Shown: positions 56,100-64,000 of the stretch, piece by piece
How the letters are laid out: every line of letters starts with the position of its first letter
Numbering within the stretch: position 1 is the stretch's first letter
NCBI GenBank assembly: GCA_037179385.1
Contig: CM074189.1
Location: 20,843,020 to 20,907,019 of the forward strand
From: Holothuria scabra
Lineage: Eukaryota > Echinodermata > Holothuroidea > Aspidochirotida > Holothuriidae
Reading direction: 5' to 3'
DNA length: 64,000 nt
Notes under the pieces: generated by a model
Database searches by the model: none
What the model saw: only the letters and a program-made list of their open reading frames with translations
What the model was told of the DNA's origin: nothing
Position numbers and translations under genes: made by a program

Positions 56100-58065
56100 T
56101 AGGTTTCGTTAGACTCTGGTTAATGTTAAACTTCTTAGACCTATAGTATTTACAGAGAGGTGGTTGGAACACCTTCATGAATATGTATCTCTTCTACTTC
56201 CCGAGCAGAAGGTTGTAGGGCCGAGTTAACAAAGTGCAAATGTCATTTTCTCTTTCACGTTACTTTTTCCCCCAGTGACAAAGGGTTGTAGGATATGCAC
56301 ACGGTATTTCTTCCTGACGTCACGGGGACTATGTGGAAAGATTTGCACTGTGACATCTGAACGAGATGATAGCTAGTTCTCATCTGTAAAAATATTCCGT
56401 TATAAGGGTTGAACATTGCATACACAAAATTAAAAATGGAACTCGAAGTATTAAACTATAACGTCTATAACGCCATAGCTACACACACTTACAGACACCG
56501 TACATAGATCACAGAGGCTTGTATTACACCTTTCGTCTGTTTCATTCTCCCCGCCTAGGCCTATATTCATTTAGCACACTCCACTTAGTTAATCCTTCTT
56601 AATCCCACATTCCCCCATTCACTTATTACAATAGCTCTTACGTAACCTGACATGCCATACGCAGACAGCTGATTGCAAGTTGACATGCTCCTCCTTTTAT
56701 TAAAGACTGTCAGTGTCAGTCTAACTAATCCTGCCTGACTTGACGGATTAAACTAACTAACTCCATGTTACTTTCGTTCAGTGGCGTCACCGCTTTTTCT
56801 TTTATTTTTTTTTTGGGGGGGGGGGGAATGGAGGGGCAGAAGGATTTTTCAGGCTGGAACTGCTAGACACACACATGGCCGCAGAAGAGCCAGAGAGCGC
56901 GAAACGCGAGGCCCTAACGGGTGGAGTTCAGTGACACTCCCAGGTGGGGTCCAGGCCGCGAAACCCACGGACAGACGGAAGCTACTTGAATTTAGGGTAT
57001 TTTGAGGTATTTAAGTCGTTATTTAAGGGTAATTCTATTGACTAAAAACTGGTGTCTGAAAGTTAGTTGGGTAACTTGAAGTAAGACTTTATTGGTAAAA
57101 AAAACTACCAGGATCGGAAACGGCAGACATTTTGAAAAAAAAGGTTGATGAACTACAGAGAAAGCTTTTGATTGGTATTTTAAAGTGGTTCCCTTAACGC
57201 AACATGTTGCCCTACCGAAAAGGTTATCTAACCTGAGGGGACCGCCTTCTTTTGGCGAAGATTGTAGGCCGCAGAACATTTTGAAAAATCGCAACCTTTC
57301 ATACAGCCGGGAATGGCATTACCTAGGTGTTTTGAACGATCTTTTCATTAAAAAGAGAATAGAAATAACTGCCTTTTCTTGCCCAAAGAAGAAGCAATTT
57401 ACACAAAAACACGGAGACTACAGAACTTGTTTTTTTTTTTAAATTCCACATATCATGGGGGAGGGCACGCGGGAGCACAAGGTTTTCCAGGGGAATGTGT
57501 CACTGCCCCCTGGCGACTTTGACTGCTTTCCTTCCCCTGTTCTTTCAAGAAATTATTGTTTCTATCCATGCATGATTTTTAGAAACGTTATATCCCTATT
57601 GACTTCCTCAGTGGTAGATCTATCGGATCCCTGTTTGTATCTACCACTTTCTGTTTGGTATCCTTAAACAGCCTTACATTATCGGAACAGGGAGATTGAA
57701 GAGCTCTCTGCCGATTGAAGGCATCATCGCCCCTCAAGGTCCTCAGGACGTTTATTTTGCATTTTGTTAAACCCACCTGAATAGATCAGTTTTTCTTGAA
57801 AAGGGTCGAAATTTTCGCAGACTTGAAAGAAGACATTTTTTTTGTTACTGTAGAACTTTTCACGGGGTGGTCAGCAAAGCACTAGGCTTTACAATAACAG
57901 CACAGTTGGAAGTGCACTATGGACTTGTGACACAGAAATTCAAAGATACATAGGAACCCTATTAGAAATTACAAAAGAGCGCCCTCACCTGTGTGTGTAG
58001 TCCTTATGGTATGAATGCTTCGGTTTCGCGTCGGTTATGAACTTATTTGCTGTGGTTAAAATTAA
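56100..58065. other. Intergenic
   Basis: 56180-56228 (TATCTCTTCTACTTCCCGAG, AGCAGAAGGTTGTAGG) resembles a decayed third copy of the tRNA-like sequence. A T-G tract lies at about 56802-56826. No gene recognised. Confidence 0.4.
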
Positions 58066-58285
58066 AGGGAACATACAATCACCCTCAAATTAGATCTAGT
58101 GTAGTATCCTTTACAATTAATGGCTCTTGAGAATCATGTTGCAATATTTACCTCTGTGAAATGCCGAAAACTAAGAGGGGTTTTCCTGACTCGTTCGTTG
58201 ACTTTGAGTATGCAATATCTAAAGTGCGAAATATTTTGTAATATTTTGAGACATACTTGATAGAGGGAAATAAAAGAAATCTGAG
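58066..58285 (-). mobile_element. MITE family B, inverted copy
   Basis: AAAGGGAACATACAATCACC, ATGGCTCTTGAGAATCATG and GACTTTGAGTATGCAATAT correspond to the family B reverse complement. Confidence 0.65.
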
Positions 58286-58721
58286 ACATTAATTTGTTGT
58301 TCCAACGAATGTTTGGGCTGATTGCTTTATCACTAGGTATGCCTTTTTGTAAGTTAAGATAAGTCTTTAAACGTTCCGATTACAGAATGATGGCAAAAAT
58401 GCCAATGGATTACACATTCATTTTGAATTTACTCCGTAAATCTTCAAGGCGATGCTTTTACACTGAAGCCGGAATCTGCTCCAATCTGGGGACTGGACGA
58501 ATTTTATCATTTCAGTACGAATAATGGCGAATTGACGATGTTTGGAAATTTCCTGACTTCCAGACTTTAACTTTGGTGTAAAACTACCTTTCTAATGAAC
58601 ATAGAAAACCGACTCAACATGGTCGAATGAAGAGAACAGAACTGAAGCTGAAAACAGATGGAGTGCCAAAACACTTTGGCAGTGGGGAGATAAATAGTGA
58701 TAGAAATCTATTTAAACGACA

Positions 58722-58975
58722 AAGGCAGTTGTCTTAAACTTATTTTGAGACAACAATTAAATCTTACAATTTTCTTCGTATTTTTCTTTAAAGTGTCTTT
58801 TCAAATTTATTAAAGACTTCAATATTGCATATTCACCGTAAACCAAGCAGTTACTCCTAGTAAATTTCACACTTGAGGGAGAAATGTTGTAACCCGATCC
58901 TCAAGAGCCCTTTTTGACATAAGATAGTCTTCTAGTCTAATTCTACTTGGCAGATGACTGCAATTCCCCTTTAAA
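58722..58975 (+). mobile_element. MITE family B copy
   Basis: TCTTAAACTTATTTTGAGAC, TATTGCATATTCACCGTAAA, CAGTTACTCCTAGTAAATTT and AATTCCCCTTTAAA. Confidence 0.82.
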
Positions 58976-59074
58976 TAAATATGATCATCCTTAAGATGTG
59001 AAACCACCGAAAAAAAAACTAATTTTGATGGTACAGAACGTTCCATTTCTCCGAATACTCTCTGAGGCATTTGA

Positions 59075-59197
59075 AGCGAGGAAGTTAGGGAATTGATCGA
59101 AGGTTTGGGCGTTCGATCCCCGGTGGGTGAACGTAAATTGGGTTGTTTCATTCAAGAGCAATTTATCATACCCTTTTTATGATTTTCCATTCTAAGC
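59075..59197 (+). mobile_element. tRNA-like SINE head of another type
   Basis: GAAGCGAGGAAGTTAGGGAA is followed by the B-box-like GGGCGTTCGATCCCCGG. It directly precedes a repeat C copy, so repeat C may be the body of this SINE. Confidence 0.5.
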
Positions 59198-59375
59198 TGC
59201 TTTTTCTAAAGTCCTCCCGACCCTCTGGCAAAGGGCCGTTCGGCGAAACCAAACTTTATACCGCTTCCCGAAGAAGCCATACGTGCACTGAAGGGCAACA
59301 CCTCATCAACCTCAAGGCCCTTAGATCATTTACGTCATTGGTCATTCATGTATGGCTCCATTCTAGGCTGGCTGA
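59198..59375 (+). repeat. Dispersed repeat C, copy 3
   Basis: TCTAAAGTCCTCCCGACCCT, CTGGCAAAGGGCCGTTCGGC, GGCTCCATTCTAGG. Confidence 0.78.
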
Positions 59376-61435
59376 AAAGAAGAGATACTACACACGATCT
59401 TAGTCAAAACGCCGAGGGGCGATCTAAACTGAACTTTCAAAAAAAAAAAAAAAGATATTGATCTAAATTTTTAAGCCCCAAATTAATGTTGGTTTGCCCT
59501 CCACCCCCTGTCCTTTATTTGCCTCCCACTACGATCGCATTTGTCATGTTTGAAAATTTTCTCTTCATAATATCAAAGATTTTATCATTTCTCTCCATCT
59601 ATTTTGCATAAAATTTAGTGATATAAATGCACTCTTTTATAAGATTTCTATGGGCCTGTCAATATAGTTACTTGAACGAGGCAGCTACTGAACCTTTAGA
59701 GGTTATGCACGTGACGTCGGTGCGTTTCAATTTGGCATACTGTTTGGTACTGATCATGCGCAGTAGATGTGTTACCGATACGCGCCTACGACATTTTAAA
59801 CTTTAAACCTCAACGCTTAAAGACGGGGCTTTGTTCTCAAGATTAAGACCATTTGAAGGTTGGAAGGTTGACCAGTTCAGTTAGTGAACTTTCCGGGACG
59901 TAGATCCTTCCGAGAGCAGAACTACTTTGGAAGCATCTATTTAATTTCTCTCTTCCGCTCTCGGCCATTTGGCTGTTTGGTAGGAAGTCGAGGGACTTGA
60001 GAAAATTTGTTTATTCTAATGATTTTAATATAGGTACGAATCATGTGATCGACGTAAATTAACCCGACTTTGCATTCCGTGCTTAACTTCACTTCCCTCC
60101 ATTCGGATTCAAGGCCACATTTTGCCTGGACCACGCCACGGGCCTTTACAGTATCTACACTGGAAACTTTGATCACAAGCTGACGGGTAAAAGGCACGTG
60201 ACATGTAAGGCAGAAATATAGGGAATGAATAAATTCTAAAATGAATGGACGATTATTAATAACATTAGCTGGATTATGATTTGCCCTCATACTTCTAAGA
60301 TCATCATGAACTGCCAGTTCGATGAAACGGTTCATGGGAAGGACTTTATAAAGACTGATATTCCTTGCCTGGACCATAGCAGAGGTCAGTCTTACTATGG
60401 TCCAGGAAACGGTTAAATACTCAGCAATCTAGCGGGTTTTTGGAGAAGGCAGCTTTTTAAAGATACTTTTTGTATACTTGTGCTCCTGTCACACGTGGGT
60501 CCGAACGTGCAGGCATCCACAGGAAGATGGAGGAGGGGCGCCATGGGACCACTTATTTCACAGAGGAAGACCCTTGAACTTTTGTCAACGACCATATAAA
60601 GCGCATTGAGGTTGCGTCACATTTGGGAAACGACGCCCACTGCCGGGTAAAAACCAACACTGTTTTAGTGAAACAGTCACAGGTGTTTCGTCAGCTGCTT
60701 CTCAGCTAGTTACACCCTATACCAGTCAAAACCGGGAGTTGGTAGAAACTCCCTGGTCAAAAATGAGCGAGAATTATGACATAGGGTGAAGGCACTCTAA
60801 GCCTACGTTTTGCTGATATCATGCGTGTGATGCATAATCCCCTCACTGATTTGGTTGGAGGGGCGGAATGTTTTATAGGAAAACGCCAAATATTTGTTGA
60901 TGTTGGTGTAAATATTAGACTTTTCGATGGTTCAAAGGTCACGTAAAAGGCTTTTCATGATCGCTTTGCGTGCACAGTGTTGAGAGTGCAAGGATGCATG
61001 CATGCGGAGTCCGATAAAAAAAAAAAACTAACTTAGGAACAACACTTTTGATTGGTCAGATCAGGAGAAATTCTTCCCTTGTAGAAAATAGTTTAATTGC
61101 TAAATGGTAGCTTTTCACATAAATACAACCAGGAATTTGTTAGAGGGAGAGATGTGTAGGTAAACGATACATGTTACATAAAGCGTCAGGACAATCGTAA
61201 CCAAAATCCTTTTTAGATCGCTAAAAATAGCGTTTTCCTGTTCTTGTGAGTTGCATCTGATTATGTTCATTTTTAGTCCCCATTTTTGTCTTTATTCATT
61301 TATGCTCTAGTGGTTATCCTCTCAATTAATGTTCTAGTTTTCTCCTTGTGAAAATTATTCGTACGATAGAAACAGTGTAAACGTCAGTATGATAGTAAAT
61401 ATATCTGAACTGCACACTATTCACTTAAAAGTCAA
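59376..61435. other. Intergenic
   Basis: A 146-codon - strand frame at 59937-60377 has no recognised domain. A small inverted repeat (CCTGGACCATAG ... CTATGGTCCAGG) lies at 60368-60408. No gene recognised. Confidence 0.4.
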
Positions 61436-61760
61436 GGGCAGTTTTTTTTTTTTTGAAGCAAAAACTAAATCTCAAAATCTTCTTTTAATTTTCTTCAAAA
61501 TATCTTTCATTTTAGTTTAGGACGTTTAAACTACATGAGCCAACTTCATGTAAACTAAGGGCTTTTTACCACACTACCTAAGTTCGACAACATTTATTTG
61601 AGTCATTCTCTGGATTTACAACACAATTCAAAAAATAAAACAACGAAACAAAGCTATAAAGAGAAACTCAGGAGGAAACTCAGAAAAGCTCCATAGAGCT
61701 TGTAAAAGAGCTCTCCGAATGAAAAAACAAAAACAGGGTGTCTTCATTTCCCCTTTAAGT
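61436..61760 (+). mobile_element. MITE family B, diverged copy
   Basis: CAAGGGCAG, GAAGCAAAAACTAAATCTCA and TTAATTTTCTTCAAAATATC at the left, TTCATTTCCCCTTTAA at the right; the middle is altered. Confidence 0.6.
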
Positions 61761-64000
61761 GCAGCGGCCCTTCAATTTTACAATGATAAAAATTGAAAAG
61801 ACCAGAACACGTTTTCCAATGACAGTTTCCACTCTCTATCCATAAGAAATATTCTCCGCTACGTTCTTCAAGTTAAAGAATGCATATTTGGCCTAATTGC
61901 TTGTCCTTCATTTATTTTTCATTTTTTGATAAGATATTTGATCTAAACTTATGTGAGTCATTCAGTTTCATATGCACTATGTAATTTTTTGTATCCACCT
62001 ATCACCTACAGAAACTTAGGCCTACAATCTTTCTTTCTTATATCTTTGACCAATCACTTTATCATATCTGTTTTTACAATTTTAAAGTTTCCTTTTACAT
62101 GGCATCTCCTCATCACTGAGTGAATGAAGTGAAATGTGAATCTCAGAAGGCCCAAATAACCAGTTCAACAATCCAGCACTCTTGTAACAATGAGCTATGT
62201 TCCTATAAAACACACTTGAAAAAACACCTTAGTGTTTATTTTCACTCTGCGATACCAAACGTCACAGGAAAAATGTCAGTCGTTGAAATTCCATTGAACT
62301 GAATTCGGATGGAGAGTTTCCGAGGAGCAGCATGATATTCTATATATAGCAAGACATTGATCTAACCACTTGCTTCTCTCTCTAACGTTATTTCAGAACA
62401 CAGTGTCGCGGTATCCTCTCCTTTTTTATTTTGGTAATGTACGCTTGACATCACGAATATTATTAGATCGATGCCACCCTTTCAAGACGAGGGCTCAAAA
62501 ACATATTGAGTAAATCTCGGAGCAGGAGTAAAAAAAGAATAGACGGCCTAGCGTAGGATGAAGAATTTGTTATATTTTCACTGTGTGTGAGTATTATGGA
62601 ATTATAACGCTGTCAATCTTAAGGGCTCGCCATTTTAATTGATTTGTCGGAATTAAGTGAACTTGTCCGCTGAAAAAATCCAAACATAAGGTTCTGTTGA
62701 CCTTTGTTGGAAACAATTAGCTCTGGGTGGTGATTCTTTTATAATTTAAACCCAAGGCGGAGCTTCATGCGATAGCGTGGTGTTATATTCTGTGTTCCTC
62801 AATTCGAATTAGTGAAGATACGGAAATTGATCACAAATACTTTAACAGCTCTTAAGCCCGAGATGTCGTTTTATAAAAAATTATTACTTTGAGAAATGGC
62901 AATCTATAACGAAAGGAAGTAAACTCTTGCAAATTGTAGTGACATATTTGTGGATGCTTAAACAAGACACGTGTTTCTCAAATAAATTATACTTAATTTT
63001 ACAAAATAACTGACAAGACAGAAACACGCTATGAATGAAACTGGCCTATTATGACATTAACCAGTTAACTGTATTCTTTTATGGCCTATTTAATTTTTTA
63101 AGTTTTGAACGAAGTTTCTTGACGTAACAAAAGTCAAAGTTGGGAATATGGCAATTGTTGTCGGACCCACTCACATGTAATGGAACCAATTTATGAGATA
63201 TACTTGTGAAATCAGAGCATTCGGTCTGTAATATTTGTTGATACTTCCGAGGATTACTTGTACTTGCTGGGAAGATATTACGGAACAGGTAAGGAATTCA
63301 ATACTTACACAGATTCTTTTCACTTTAACTACTTATGAACTGTTCAGTCCTCTATCCAGACACGATACTTAAGTAAGGGGTGGCTTTAATGATAGGTACG
63401 TCTCGCCGTCTTTAAGACGACAAAAACACAATGTAGACCGCCAAAATTGCAAGGACCTGTTTCAGAAGCAGGCAATAAAAAGAGAGTGAGAAAGGAAACG
63501 ATTAAATAGACACAAGCATGTATGTACGCTACACAAGTGCTACAACTATAATAGTTAAAGGTAATAGTCTTACATTTCCATGCCATATATGCTTGGTTTA
63601 CACGGTAATTTGGCTCCCATCATGGATCAGCCACTAGAAAACACGTCACAAGGTACTACAGAATAAAAGCTCCATGTTAAAGGTGTAACCGGTAGCTCTA
63701 ACGTCCAGGGGTATTTTCAGGGAGGACGACAACAGGTTACAGCAATAGCTTTTTTGTTTAATTTTCTAGAGAGGGTGAAAAATGTCCAAGGGGGTGTCTT
63801 TTCCTAGCCCTACCTTGGCGAAGGGTTTGGGAATTTTACTTTTGTGATATGGCTTGTATAATAAAAATTAAACAAATAAAATAAAAATGAATAAAACTAA
63901 AAATTGAAGGTGCTGGTGAGTTATGGGTCAGAACTAGTGTTTCTTTTGTTACATTTGAGATGAAAATAGAAGAGATGTTGGCCAACTTTTTTTTCTGGAT
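61761..64000. other. Intergenic, no feature recognised
   Basis: AT-rich, with short open frames only and no recognised repeat or gene. Confidence 0.45.

Noticed and set aside
59937..60377. 146-codon open frame on the - strand
   Set aside because: No recognised domain, no signal peptide or splice context, and one frame of this length is expected by chance in 64 kb. A homology search would decide.

Overview
The window comes from an animal nuclear genome. It is AT-rich and intron-rich, with GT-AG splice sites, polyadenylation signals and many dispersed repeats (SINEs, MITEs, LINE remnants). The one gene that can be firmly reconstructed is the 3' three-quarters of a Roundabout (Robo) axon-guidance receptor on the + strand. 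Its marked divergence from vertebrate ROBO, together with the repeat content, suggests a marine invertebrate. An echinoderm or another invertebrate deuterostome would fit, but the species is inference only.

Region 1-8436 is intron or upstream sequence of robo, with MITE and SINE copies. No Ig1-Ig3 exon was seen there, so those exons should lie to the left of the window. Two short exon-like segments on the - strand (about 4.2 and 6.3 kb) may mark a nested antisense gene.

Region 8437-32022 holds 19 robo exons that join in a consistent phase and encode 1202 residues: Ig4, Ig5, four FN3 domains, a transmembrane helix and a cytoplasmic tail with CC1-like (PPQPYASTQL) and CC2-like (LPPPP) motifs. 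Canonical Robo has three FN3 domains. Here the second has apparently been duplicated in tandem, with the internal intron kept at the same place and phase in both copies. A vertebrate-like CC3 is absent. Exon 13 runs into an in-frame stop and an AATAAA signal just past a weak donor site, so a short-tailed isoform is possible.

Region 32023 to about 36940 looks like a long 3' UTR ending near two AATAAA signals.

Region 37-64 kb shows no convincing host protein gene. It holds a cluster of palindromic foldback elements at 37.0-37.8 kb, a frameshifted LINE reverse transcriptase on the - strand (44.8-46.5 kb), a second foldback MITE (50.9-51.2 kb), a roughly 700 bp repeat present twice with a tRNA-Gly(TCC)-like sequence at its end, nested SINE insertions, and several smaller dispersed repeat families. 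Repeat families A-G are named only for this report; their boundaries are by eye and approximate.
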